From the NCBI RefSeq assembly GCF_024172125.1, contig NZ_JAMZEA010000009.1, positions 1-64,000 of the forward strand: a DNA stretch of 64,000 nucleotides, read 5' to 3'. The DNA is from Actinomadura rupiterrae. Lineage in GTDB: Bacteria > Actinomycetota > Actinomycetes > Streptosporangiales > Streptosporangiaceae. The translations under genes were made by a program, and so were the position numbers. Below are positions 33,469 to 41,903 of this stretch, piece after piece. Numbering within the stretch: position 1 is the first letter of the stretch; every line of letters begins with the position of its first letter. The notes under the pieces are model-generated. The model was given only the letters and a program-made list of their open reading frames with translations. It made no database searches and was not told where the DNA came from.

Positions 33469-34536
33469 GTGCGGGTGCCCCAGATCGAGGGCTGTGAGAC
33501 CTTCCGGGTGGCGATGCCGCGCGGGCGGCGGCCGGAGAGCATCCTGGTCCGGCTGACCGGCGCGGACGGCGCGGTCGGGTGGGGCGAGGTCGCGGTGCCC
33601 GAGGAGGCGGCGGGCGCCGGCCCGGCGTGGGCCGACATCGCCGAGCGGATGGCGCCGGCGCTGATCGGGCTGGACTGGGACCGTCCCGAGGACGTCTCGG
33701 CGGTCGCCGACCTCGGCACCAGCGGCGCCGCCGCCGCGGTCGACACCGCCTGCTGGGACCTGTGGTGCCGCGGGCGCGGCGAGCCGCTCGCGCACGCGCT
33801 GGGTGGCACCCGCACCTCCATCGTGACCGCCGCGCGGATCTCCCCCGACGCGATGCTGGACACCGTCGTGGGACGGGTGAACCGGGCGATCGGCGCGGGC
33901 CACACGCGGGTGACGGTGGAGATCCGGCCCGGCTGGGACGTGGAGCCGATCCGGGAGATCCGGGCGGCCTACCCGGCGCTGGCGCTGGTGGTGGACGGCC
34001 GGCACGGCTACACCGAGTCCTCCGCGCACCTGGACGCGCTGGCGGCGCTGGACGGCTACGGCGTCACCGCCGTCGAGCGGCCCTTCGACGCCGACGACCT
34101 GGCCGCGCACGCCCGCCTCCAGGGCCGGGTGGACGCCGCGGTCGCGCCCGACATCGGCGACCGCGACACCCTGGAGGCCGCGATCGACCTCGGCGCGGGC
34201 CGGGCGCTGAACCTGCGGCCCGCCCGGTTCGGCGGGCTCACGGCTGCGCGCTCGGCGCACGACCGCGCGTACGCGGCGGGCTGGGAGGTGTGGTGCACCG
34301 GCGCGGGCGCCTTCGGCATCGGGCAGGCCGCGGCGGTCGCGCTGGCGTCCATGCCGGGCGTGACGCTGCCCAGCGAGGTGACCGACCCGGCGGGCGGCCC
34401 GGTGTTCGTGACGCCGCCGGTCCGCTCGTCCGGCGGGGTGGTCGGCGTGCCGCTGACCCAGCCGGGCCTGGGGCACGTGATCGACGAGGACGCGATCGTC
34501 CGGCTGGCCCGCGAGCACCACCGCCTCCCCGCATGA
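33469..34536 (+). CDS. Enolase-superfamily protein, MLE/OSBS-like, without catalytic lysines
   Basis: The 355-residue protein matches the muconate-lactonizing / o-succinylbenzoate synthase / N-acylamino acid racemase branch throughout. The capping domain starts with the substrate loop and the barrel contains metal-ligand positions Asp176 (VVDGRHGY), Glu203 (VERPFDADDLAAHARLQ) and Asp228 (VAPDIGD). The K-x-K dyad of strand 2, expected in the segment RVTVEIRPGWD, is replaced by Thr149 and Glu151. The strand-6 lysine, usually in N-I-K-P, is Arg250 (LNLRP), and Ile229 stands where DES is usual. It is probably not an OSBS or racemase and may be non-enzymatic. GTG 33469 is assumed; GTG 33475 is close. 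Its stop overlaps the kinase gene start. Confidence 0.85.
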   Translation: MRVPQIEGCETFRVAMPRGRRPESILVRLTGADGAVGWGEVAVPEEAAGAGPAWADIAERMAPALIGLDWDRPEDVSAVADLGTSGAAAAVDTACWDLWCRGRGEPLAHALGGTRTSIVTAARISPDAMLDTVVGRVNRAIGAGHTRVTVEIRPGWDVEPIREIRAAYPALALVVDGRHGYTESSAHLDALAALDGYGVTAVERPFDADDLAAHARLQGRVDAAVAPDIGDRDTLEAAIDLGAGRALNLRPARFGGLTAARSAHDRAYAAGWEVWCTGAGAFGIGQAAAVALASMPGVTLPSEVTDPAGGPVFVTPPVRSSGGVVGVPLTQPGLGHVIDEDAIVRLAREHHRLPA

Positions 34537-35105
34537 CGCGCACCGCGCCCGCCACCGTGTGGGTGGTGGCGGGCGCGCCGGGGGGCGGGAAGAGCACGGT
34601 CGCCGGGCTGCTGCTGGCGCGGCTGCGGCCCGTCCCGGCGCTGCTGGACAAGGACACCCTGTACGGGCCGTTCGTCGCCGCGACGCTCGCCGCGGCCGGG
34701 CGGGACCCGGGCGAGCGCGAGGGGCCCTGGTACGACGAGCACGTCAAGGCGCACGAGTACGCGGGGCTGACCGCCACGGCGCGGGAGATCCGCTCCTACG
34801 GCTGCCCGGTGCTGCTCAGCGGCCCGTTCACCGGCCAGATCCGCTCGCCGGAGCGGTGGGCGGCGTGGGTGGACGGGCTGGGCGGCCCGCCCGTCCGGCT
34901 GGTGTGGATCAGGTCGGACGCGGCGACGCTGCGGCACCGGCTGGAGGCGCGCGGGCTGCCGCGCGACGCGGGCAAGCTGGCCGGGTTCGGGGCGTTCACC
35001 GCCCGGATGCGCCCGGACGAGCCGCCACCGGTCCCGCACGACGAGATCGACAACCGGCTCGGCGCGCCCGTCCCGCTGGCCGAGCAGGTCGCGCACCTCA
35101 CCTGA
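34533..35105 (+). CDS. P-loop kinase-like ATPase
   Basis: The 190-residue protein is a small P-loop NTPase. The Walker A motif VVAGAPGGGKSTVAG lies at about residues 11-25, and LLDKDTLYG (about 37-45) is the D-x-D/T acceptor-side motif of the zeta-toxin/chloramphenicol phosphotransferase/gluconokinase-like kinases. WIRSDAATLRHRLEARGLPRD supplies the lid arginines. The acceptor is unknown. ATG 34533 overlaps the enolase-family stop (ATGA), so the pair is translated together and may act on one metabolite. No antitoxin-like gene is present, so I do not call it a toxin. Confidence 0.85.
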   Translation: MTRTAPATVWVVAGAPGGGKSTVAGLLLARLRPVPALLDKDTLYGPFVAATLAAAGRDPGEREGPWYDEHVKAHEYAGLTATAREIRSYGCPVLLSGPFTGQIRSPERWAAWVDGLGGPPVRLVWIRSDAATLRHRLEARGLPRDAGKLAGFGAFTARMRPDEPPPVPHDEIDNRLGAPVPLAEQVAHLT

Positions 35106-35158
35106 CCTGGCCCTTTACGGCGGCGCGAGCTGCCATCCCCGGACGCTAGGGTCATTGA

Positions 35159-37165
35159 GTGACTTTTCGGGGGAATCTCACACTGGACGGGAGGACGGCG
35201 GCGAGCGGCCTGCGGGGAAGGCCGCCCGGGTGGCCGGGTCCCGCCGACGTCGGCGTGCCGCTGCTGCTCGTCCCGCCGCAGCTGGGCATCGCCGCGCTGA
35301 TGTCCCTCGGCGACGACTTCCTGGTGCCGCGCGACCGGACGGGCTGGATCGCCCTGGTCGCGCTGGTGCTGTTCATGGACGCCGCGCTGGTCTGGCGGCG
35401 CGTCCGGCCGCTGCCGGTGCTCATGATGATCGTGGTCGTCGGGGACGCGGGCACCGTGATGATCCACGCCATGGAGGTCCCGGCGACCGACTTCGCGCTG
35501 TGGGTCGCGCTGTTCTCCCTGGCCGCGCACAGCGACCGGCGCAAGGCGCTCCTCGGCTGCGCGGCCGCATACGTGATCCACGAGGTCGCCGCCGCGTTCC
35601 GCGCGGACGGCGTCGGCGACTGGGCCCTGGACACGGTCGTGGACGCGCTGATGCTCCTGGCCCTCACCGCGCTCGGCCAGCTGCGCCGCCAGCGGCGGGC
35701 GCGCCGGGCCGGGCTGGCCGAGCAGCTGGCGGCGGCCGAGCGCGAGCACGCCGCCGCGGGCGCTGCCGAGCGCGAGCGGCTGGCCCGCGACCTGCACGAC
35801 GTGGCGGGCCACCACCTGAGCGCGGTGATCGTGCACAGCGGCGCGGCCGCGGCGGTCCCGGACGCGGCGCTGGCCGCGCACGCGCTGGAGACCGCCGCCG
35901 GGACCGGCCGCGACGTGCTCGCGGCGCTGGCCCGGCTGGTGGACGAGGTCGAGCCCGAGGAGCAGGCCGCCGAGGGGCTGCCGGGGCTGCTGCCGCCGCT
36001 CTGCGAGGGGATCCGGCGGCTCGGCACGCCGGTCGCGCTCGACGTGGAGGGCCGCGCGCGGCGGCTGCCGCCGCAGGTGGTGACCGCGGCGTACCGGATC
36101 GTCCAGGAGTCGCTGACCAACGCGATGCGCTACGCCTCCGGCGCGGCGGTGGACGTCGCCGTCCGGTACCTGCCGGGCGCGGTGGAGATCGAGGTCGGCA
36201 ACGGCCTGCCTGCGGTCGAGGGGTACGTGCCGCCGCTCGGGACCGGCCGGGGCGTCGCCGGGATGCGCTCGCGCGCCGAGGCGCTGGGCGGGACGCTGGA
36301 CGCCGGGCCGCGCGCCGGCGGGGGCTGGCGGGTCCGGGCCGTCCTGCCGACGACGCTGGCGGACGGGCGGCGCGGCCACGGCTGGCCCGAGGTCGTGGAC
36401 GGCGTCCTGATCGCCCAGTCGGTCCTGCTGCCCGCGTTCGTGGCGTTCGTCCCGCCCGAGCAGGTATTGCCCGGCTGGTCGGCCTGGTCGGGGATGCTGC
36501 TGGTTGCCGCGTTCGTCCTGCGCGCGCTGCCGCTGTGGTGGCGGCGGCACGCCCCCTACGCCGTGCTGGCCTGGACGACCGGTTTCGACGTGCTGTGGTC
36601 GGCGACGGCCGGGACGTCCCGGGCGGCCATGACCGGCCTGCTGCTCATCGGCGCGACCACGCTGGTCAGCGCCGTGTACGCGGTCGCCGCCTACGCCCGG
36701 CGCGGCGTCCCTGCCTGGCCCGCGCCGTTCGTCGCGGCGCTCGCCTGGGCCGCGACGCTCGCCGCCATGCTCGTCCGGCTGTCCGGCGGCTCGATGCTCG
36801 TGCCCGGCCTGCTCATCGGCTACGGCGCCGGTCTGGTGTGCTTCCTGCCCGCCTGGATCGTCGGCAAGGCCGTCGTGACGCGCGGGCACCGCTGGGAGAA
36901 CGCGGCGCTGGAGACCATGGCGGCGCGCACCGGCGCGGCCGTCACGGCCGAACGGCATCGCGTCACGCAAGGGCTGCGCGGGACCGTCCTGGAGCGGACG
37001 GCCCGGTTCGTCCGGGTGGCCGAGGACGCCCTCGCCGACCCGGACGCCGACCATCCCGCCGCGCTCCGCGAGGTCGCCGAGCACGCGCGCGCCGCCCTCA
37101 CCGACATGCGCGCCCTCCTGGACGCGCTCCGCCCGGCCCCCGACACCGAGCCCGCCTCCACCTAA
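35159..37165 (+). CDS. Sensor histidine kinase with a degenerate second kinase half
   Basis: The 668-residue protein starts with about five membrane helices (residues about 35-180). A HisKA_3 dimerisation domain follows, with RDLHDVAGHHLSAV and phospho-acceptor His213, then an HATPase domain with N box QESLTNAMRYA and G box GTGRGVAGMRSRAEALGG (about 320-385). It does not stop there: a second set of about five helices (about 420-570) leads to AERHRVTQGLRGTVLER, aligned to a HisKA_3 helix but with Arg607 in place of His, and ending ALTDMRALLDALRP. No second ATPase domain follows. The layout is a head-to-tail duplication with the second copy truncated. GTG 35159 begins it. No response regulator gene is adjacent. 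Confidence 0.88.
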   Translation: MTFRGNLTLDGRTAASGLRGRPPGWPGPADVGVPLLLVPPQLGIAALMSLGDDFLVPRDRTGWIALVALVLFMDAALVWRRVRPLPVLMMIVVVGDAGTVMIHAMEVPATDFALWVALFSLAAHSDRRKALLGCAAAYVIHEVAAAFRADGVGDWALDTVVDALMLLALTALGQLRRQRRARRAGLAEQLAAAEREHAAAGAAERERLARDLHDVAGHHLSAVIVHSGAAAAVPDAALAAHALETAAGTGRDVLAALARLVDEVEPEEQAAEGLPGLLPPLCEGIRRLGTPVALDVEGRARRLPPQVVTAAYRIVQESLTNAMRYASGAAVDVAVRYLPGAVEIEVGNGLPAVEGYVPPLGTGRGVAGMRSRAEALGGTLDAGPRAGGGWRVRAVLPTTLADGRRGHGWPEVVDGVLIAQSVLLPAFVAFVPPEQVLPGWSAWSGMLLVAAFVLRALPLWWRRHAPYAVLAWTTGFDVLWSATAGTSRAAMTGLLLIGATTLVSAVYAVAAYARRGVPAWPAPFVAALAWAATLAAMLVRLSGGSMLVPGLLIGYGAGLVCFLPAWIVGKAVVTRGHRWENAALETMAARTGAAVTAERHRVTQGLRGTVLERTARFVRVAEDALADPDADHPAALREVAEHARAALTDMRALLDALRPAPDTEPAST

Positions 37166-37204
37166 CGCCGGACGGGGCGCGGGGGCCGGTAGGCCTCGCG
37201 AGGA

Positions 37205-38359
37205 CTAGTAGGACTTCGGCAGGCCCAGGGAGTGCTGGGCGACGAAGTTGAGGATCATCTCGCGGCTGACCGGGGCGATGCGCATGAGCCGGACGACCCC
37301 GGCGAGCATCCCGACGCCGTACTCGGTGGTCAGGCCGTTGCCGCCGTGCGTCTGGATGGCGGTGTCGACGCAGTGGATCGCCGCCTCGGCGGTGGCGTAC
37401 TTGGCCATGTTCGCGGCCTCGCCCGCGCCCATGTCGTCGCCCTCGTCGTACAGCCAGGCGGCCTTCTGCGCCATCAGCCGGGCCAGCTCCAGCTCGACCT
37501 TCGCCTGCGCGAGCGGGTGCGCCAGGCCCTGGTGCGCGCCGATCGGCGTCTTGAAGACCTGCCGCTCCTTGGCGTAGCCGACCGCCTTGCCGAGGGCGAG
37601 GCGGCCGATGCCGGCGCCCATCGCCGACGCCATGATCCGCTCGGGGTTGAGCCCGGCGAACAACTGCAGCAGCCCGCCGTCCTCGTCCCCGACCAGCGCC
37701 TCGTACGGGAGCCGCACCTCGTCCAGGTGGCAGATGAACTGCTTCTCCGGCGAGAGGATCTCCATCTCGATCGGGGTGTAGGTGAAGCCGGGCGCGTCGG
37801 TCGGGACGATGAACAGCGACGGCCGCAGGTTGCCCTTCTGGTCCTCGGTGCGGCTGACGAACAGCACCGCGTCGGCCTCGTCCACGCCGGAGATGAAGGT
37901 CTTCTGCCCCGACAGGACCCAGCCGTCGCCGTCCCGCCGCGCCGTCGTGGTGATCCGGTGCGAGTTGGACCCGGCGTCCGGCTCGGTGATCGCGAACGCC
38001 ATCTTCACCGAGCCGTCGGCGAACCGCGGCAGCCAGTGCTTCCTCTGCGCCTCGGTGCCGGACCGGGCGATGATCGTCGCGCAGATCGCCGGGGACACCA
38101 CCATCAGCAGCAGCGGGCACCCGGCCGCGGCCAGCTCCTCGCACACCGCGGCCAGGTCGCCGATGCCGCCGCCCCCGCCGCCGTACTCCTCCGGGACGTT
38201 CACGCCGAGGTAGCCGAGCCGTCCTGCCTCGGCCCACAGCTCGTCGGTCTTCTCCCCAGCCTTGGCCTTGCGGACGTAGTAGTCCGGCCCGTACTTTCCG
38301 CCCAGCTCGGCGACCGCCGCGCGCAGCGCCCGCCGCTCCTCGGTCTCGATGAAGCTCAC
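37205..38359 (-). CDS. Acyl-CoA dehydrogenase
   Basis: The 384-residue flavoprotein oxidises an acyl-CoA to the 2-enoyl-CoA. AFAITEPDAGSNSHRITTTA is the FAD/substrate block, and VLSGQKTFISGVDEADAVLF and HGGNGLTTEYGVGMLAGVVRLMRIAPVSREMILNF follow. The usual catalytic-Glu motif YEGT is replaced by VSREM in the C-terminal helix, as in a subset of FadE proteins; the nearby Glu may serve instead. The GTG start overlaps the stop of the carboxylase alpha gene (GTGA, 38356-38359), so it is the last gene of a four-gene catabolic operon. Context points to a branched or isoprenoid-type acyl-CoA. Confidence 0.93.
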   Translation of the reverse strand: MSFIETEERRALRAAVAELGGKYGPDYYVRKAKAGEKTDELWAEAGRLGYLGVNVPEEYGGGGGGIGDLAAVCEELAAAGCPLLLMVVSPAICATIIARSGTEAQRKHWLPRFADGSVKMAFAITEPDAGSNSHRITTTARRDGDGWVLSGQKTFISGVDEADAVLFVSRTEDQKGNLRPSLFIVPTDAPGFTYTPIEMEILSPEKQFICHLDEVRLPYEALVGDEDGGLLQLFAGLNPERIMASAMGAGIGRLALGKAVGYAKERQVFKTPIGAHQGLAHPLAQAKVELELARLMAQKAAWLYDEGDDMGAGEAANMAKYATAEAAIHCVDTAIQTHGGNGLTTEYGVGMLAGVVRLMRIAPVSREMILNFVAQHSLGLPKSY

Positions 38360-40311
38360 TTGTGGGGGGTCCCTTCGGAGATCACAGCGAGGACCGATCC
38401 GGCCTCGACCTGCTGCCCTTGCGTCACGTTCAGCTCCGCCAGCGTCCCGGCGGCCGGTGCGGCGATCCGGTGCTCCATCTTCATCGCCTCCAGGATGAGC
38501 AGCGTCTGCCCCTCCGCGACGTCCGCGCCCGGCTCGGCCTCGACGCGGACGACGGTGCCCGGCATCGGCGCGAGCAGCGAACCGGGTGCGACCAGGTCGC
38601 TCGGGTCGGCGAAACGCGGTTCCGGGGTCAGCGCCACCGGGCCGAGCGCCGAGTCCACGAACACCCGGCCGCCCGCCGCCTGCACGTCGAAGGCGTACCG
38701 GACACCCGCTGCGTCCAGGACGACCAGCTCGGGGGACGCCTCCACCAGCGCCACGCCGTCCTCGGCGACCAGGCCGTTACGGGTGAGCCGGTACGCGACC
38801 TCGATCCCGCCCTCGAACGCCTTGCGCTGCGGCTGGGACGGCAGGTTCCGCCACCCTGACGGCAACCCGCCCAGCACCGGCGCGCTCGCGCGGTTGGCCG
38901 CCGCCTCGGCGAGCGCCGCCGCCAGCGCCGACAACCTGACGGCCCGCTCGTCCGCGAGCGGCTGCGCCAGCTTGTCGAGGCCGACCTCGTCCAGGTAGCC
39001 GGTGTGGGTGTCCCCGGCCAGGAACGCCGCCTCGCCGAGCACCCGGACGAGCAGGTCCCGGTTCGTGGTGACGCCGTGCAGCCGCGCCTGCGCGAGCGCC
39101 TGACGGAGTCGGCGCGCGGCGGCGGCGCGGGTCGGCGCGAACGCGATCAGCTTGGCGAGCATCGGGTCGTAGTGGACGCCGACCTCGCCGCCCGTCTCGT
39201 ACCCCGCGTCCAGCCTCAGCCCGCTCCCGGCCGGAACCGCGAAACGCGCGTCCACGTCCGGGACGTCGAAAGCGTGCAGGACGCCGCTGGCCGGACGCCA
39301 GTCCAGCGCCGGGTCCTCGGCGTACAACCGGACCTCGATCGCATGACCGCGCGGCGCGGGCGGCTCGTCCGGCAGCCGCGCGCCCTCGGCGACCTCCAGC
39401 TGCAACCGGACCAGGTCCAGCCCGTACACGCACTCGGTCACCGGATGCTCCACCTGCAGCCGGGTGTTGACCTCCAGGAAGAAGAACCGGCCGTCCGGCG
39501 CGAGCATGAACTCGACCGTGCCCGCGCCGACGTACTCGATCGCCTTGGCCGCGTTCACCGCCGCCGCGCACAGCTCGGCGCGCAGCTCCGGCGACACCGC
39601 CGGGGACGGCGCCTCCTCGACGATCTTCTGGTGCCGGCGCTGGATCGAGCACTCCCGCTCCCCCAGGGCCCACACCGTCCCGTGCGCGTCCGCCAGGATC
39701 TGCACCTCGATGTGCCGGGCGCGCTCCAGCAGCGGCTCGCAGAACACCGCCGCGTCGCCGAACGCCGACGCCGCCTCGCGCCCGGCCGCCGCGACCTGCT
39801 CGTCCAGCTCGGCCAGGTCGCGGACGACCCGCATCCCGCGCCCGCCGCCGCCCGCCGACGCCTTCACCAGGATCGGCAGGTCCGTCGCGATCACCGCGGC
39901 CGGGTCCGGCTCCGGCAGCACCGGCACCCCGGCCGCCGCCATCAGCCGCTTCGCCTCGATCTTGGAGCCCATCGCCGCGACCGCCGCGGGCGGCGGCCCG
40001 ACCCAGGTCAGCCCCGCGTCGATCACCGCCTGCGCGAAACCGGCGTTCTCCGACAGGAACCCGTAGCCGGGATGGACCGCGTCCGCGCCCGCCGCCCGCG
40101 CCGCCTCGATGATCCTCTCGGCGCGCAGGTAGGTGCCGGACGGCGCGTCCCCCGGCAGCCGGACGGCCGCATCGGCCTCCCGCGCGTGCGGCGCGCCGGC
40201 ATCGGCGTCGGAGAACACCGCGACCGTCGCGACACCCAGGTCGCGGCAGGTCCGGAAGACGCGGCGGGCGATCTCGCCGCGGTTGGCGACCAGCAGTTTC
40301 TCGATCATCAT
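38356..40311 (-). CDS. Acyl-CoA carboxylase alpha subunit (biotin carboxylase + biotin carrier)
   Basis: The 651-residue subunit carboxylates its own biotin and delivers it to the beta subunit. The biotin-carboxylase part opens EKLLVANRGEIARRVFRTC; KASAGGGGRGMRVV (about residues 155-168) is the ATP-grasp glycine loop; GTVEFMLAPDGRFFFLEVNTRLQVEHPVTE holds catalytic residues. The C-terminal carrier domain has EAMKMEH, with biotinylated Lys611. Length and domain set match MccA/GccA (AtuF/LiuD) and mycobacterial AccA2. The ATG at 40311 overlaps the stop of the beta gene (TGATG) and the end overlaps the dehydrogenase. The substrate could be 3-methylcrotonyl-, geranyl- or another enoyl-CoA. Confidence 0.95.
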   Translation of the reverse strand: MMIEKLLVANRGEIARRVFRTCRDLGVATVAVFSDADAGAPHAREADAAVRLPGDAPSGTYLRAERIIEAARAAGADAVHPGYGFLSENAGFAQAVIDAGLTWVGPPPAAVAAMGSKIEAKRLMAAAGVPVLPEPDPAAVIATDLPILVKASAGGGGRGMRVVRDLAELDEQVAAAGREAASAFGDAAVFCEPLLERARHIEVQILADAHGTVWALGERECSIQRRHQKIVEEAPSPAVSPELRAELCAAAVNAAKAIEYVGAGTVEFMLAPDGRFFFLEVNTRLQVEHPVTECVYGLDLVRLQLEVAEGARLPDEPPAPRGHAIEVRLYAEDPALDWRPASGVLHAFDVPDVDARFAVPAGSGLRLDAGYETGGEVGVHYDPMLAKLIAFAPTRAAAARRLRQALAQARLHGVTTNRDLLVRVLGEAAFLAGDTHTGYLDEVGLDKLAQPLADERAVRLSALAAALAEAAANRASAPVLGGLPSGWRNLPSQPQRKAFEGGIEVAYRLTRNGLVAEDGVALVEASPELVVLDAAGVRYAFDVQAAGGRVFVDSALGPVALTPEPRFADPSDLVAPGSLLAPMPGTVVRVEAEPGADVAEGQTLLILEAMKMEHRIAAPAAGTLAELNVTQGQQVEAGSVLAVISEGTPHK

Positions 40312-41903
40312 CACATCCGGAAGACGCCGAAGCCGTCCGCGCCGCGCACGGGGGCGTTGTGGACCACCGACAGGCACAGGCCGAGCACGGTGCGGGTGTC
40401 GCGCGGGTCGATGACCCCGTCGTCGTACAGCCGCCCGGACAGGAAGAACGGCAGCGACTCGGCCTCGATCTGCGTCTCGACCAGCTCCCGCATCGCCCGG
40501 TCCTGCTCCTCGTCGTACACCTGGCCGCGCGCCTCCGCGGCGGCCCGCGCGACGATCGACAGCACCCCGGCCAGCTGCTGCGGGCCCATCACCGCCGACT
40601 TCGCGCTCGGCCAGGCGAACAGGAACCGCGGGTCGTAGGCCCGCCCGCACATGCCGTAGTTCCCGGCGCCGTAGGACGCGCCCATCACCACCGTCAGGTG
40701 CGGCACCTTCGAGTTCGCCACCGCGTTGATCATCAGCGCGCCGTGCTTGATGATCCCCGACTGCTCGTACTCCGCGCCGACCATGTAGCCGGTCGTGTTG
40801 TGCAGGAACAGCAGCGGCGTGTCCGCCTGGTTCGCCAGCTGGATGAACTGCGCCGCCTTCTGCGCCTCCGCGCCGAACAGCACGCCCTGCGCGTTGGCGA
40901 GGATCCCGACCGGATACCCGTGCAGCCGCGCCCACCCGGTCACCAGGCTCGTCCCGTACAGCGGCTTGAACTCGTCGAACTCCGAGCCGTCCACGATCCG
41001 GGCGATCACCTCGCGCGGGTCGAACGGGACCTTCAGGTCCTCCGGCACGATCCCGGCCAGCTCCTCCGCGTCGTACAGCGGCTCCTTGACCGGACCCGGC
41101 GCCGGGCCGAGCTTGCGGTGGTTGAGCCGCTTGACGATCTGCCGCCCCAGGCGCAGCGCGTCGTGCTCGTCCACCGCCATGTAGTCCGCCAGCCCGGACG
41201 TGCGCGCGTGCATCTCCGCGCCGCCGAGCGACTCGTCGTCGGACTCCTCACCGGTCGCCATCTTCACCAGCGGCGGCCCGCCCAGGAACACCTTCGCGCG
41301 CTCCTTCACCATCACGGTGTGGTCGCACATGCCCGGGATGTACGCGCCGCCCGCGGTGGAGTTGCCGAACACCAGCGCGATCGTCGGGATGCCCGCCGCC
41401 GACAGCCGGGTCAGGTCGCGGAACATCCGCCCGCCCGGGATGAAGATCTCCTTCTGCGTCGGCAGGTCCGCGCCGCCGGACTCGACCAGGTTGATCACCG
41501 GCAGCCGGTTCTCCAGCGCGATGTCGGACGCCCGGAAGCTCTTCTTCACCGTCCACGGGTTGCTCGACCCGCCGCGCACCGTCGGGTCGTTCGCGACGAT
41601 CATGCACTCGACGCCCTCCACGACGCCGATGCCCGTCACCACCGACGCGCCGACCGCGAAGTCGCTCCCCCACCCGGCCAGCGGGCTCAGCTCCAGGAAC
41701 GGCGAGTCCGGGTCGAGCAGCAGCTCGATCCGCTCCCGCGCCAGCAGCTTGCCGCGCTTGTGGTGGCGCTGCACGTACTTCTCGCCGCCGCCCGCCAGGG
41801 CCTTGGCGTGCTCGGCGTCCAGCTCGGCGATCTTGCCGAGCATCGCCGCCCGGCGCTCCCGGTACTCGGGGCCGGCGGCGTCCAGCGTGCTTCTGAGGGT
41901 CAA
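40311..41903 (-). CDS. Acyl-CoA carboxylase beta subunit (carboxyltransferase)
   Basis: The 530-residue carboxyltransferase moves CO2 from biotin to the acyl-CoA. The N-terminal half has RHHKRGKLLARERIELLLDPDSPFLELSPLAGW, the block typical of methylcrotonyl- and geranyl-CoA carboxylases, and NSTAGGAYIPGMCDHTVMV forms the first oxyanion pocket. The C-terminal half has NTTGYMVGAEYEQSG and GASYGAGNYGMCGRAYDPRFLFAWP for the second. The start is taken as TTG 41903, since GGAGG lies 8 bases upstream and it overlaps the stop of the DUF1446 gene (TTGA); the next in-frame ATG would cut into conserved sequence. It pairs with the alpha subunit encoded directly downstream. Confidence 0.93.
   Translation of the reverse strand: MTLRSTLDAAGPEYRERRAAMLGKIAELDAEHAKALAGGGEKYVQRHHKRGKLLARERIELLLDPDSPFLELSPLAGWGSDFAVGASVVTGIGVVEGVECMIVANDPTVRGGSSNPWTVKKSFRASDIALENRLPVINLVESGGADLPTQKEIFIPGGRMFRDLTRLSAAGIPTIALVFGNSTAGGAYIPGMCDHTVMVKERAKVFLGGPPLVKMATGEESDDESLGGAEMHARTSGLADYMAVDEHDALRLGRQIVKRLNHRKLGPAPGPVKEPLYDAEELAGIVPEDLKVPFDPREVIARIVDGSEFDEFKPLYGTSLVTGWARLHGYPVGILANAQGVLFGAEAQKAAQFIQLANQADTPLLFLHNTTGYMVGAEYEQSGIIKHGALMINAVANSKVPHLTVVMGASYGAGNYGMCGRAYDPRFLFAWPSAKSAVMGPQQLAGVLSIVARAAAEARGQVYDEEQDRAMRELVETQIEAESLPFFLSGRLYDDGVIDPRDTRTVLGLCLSVVHNAPVRGADGFGVFRM

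Noticed and set aside
34533..35105. A zeta-type toxin
   Set aside because: Walker A and D-x-D-like features are shared with many metabolic kinases, and no antitoxin-like gene is adjacent.
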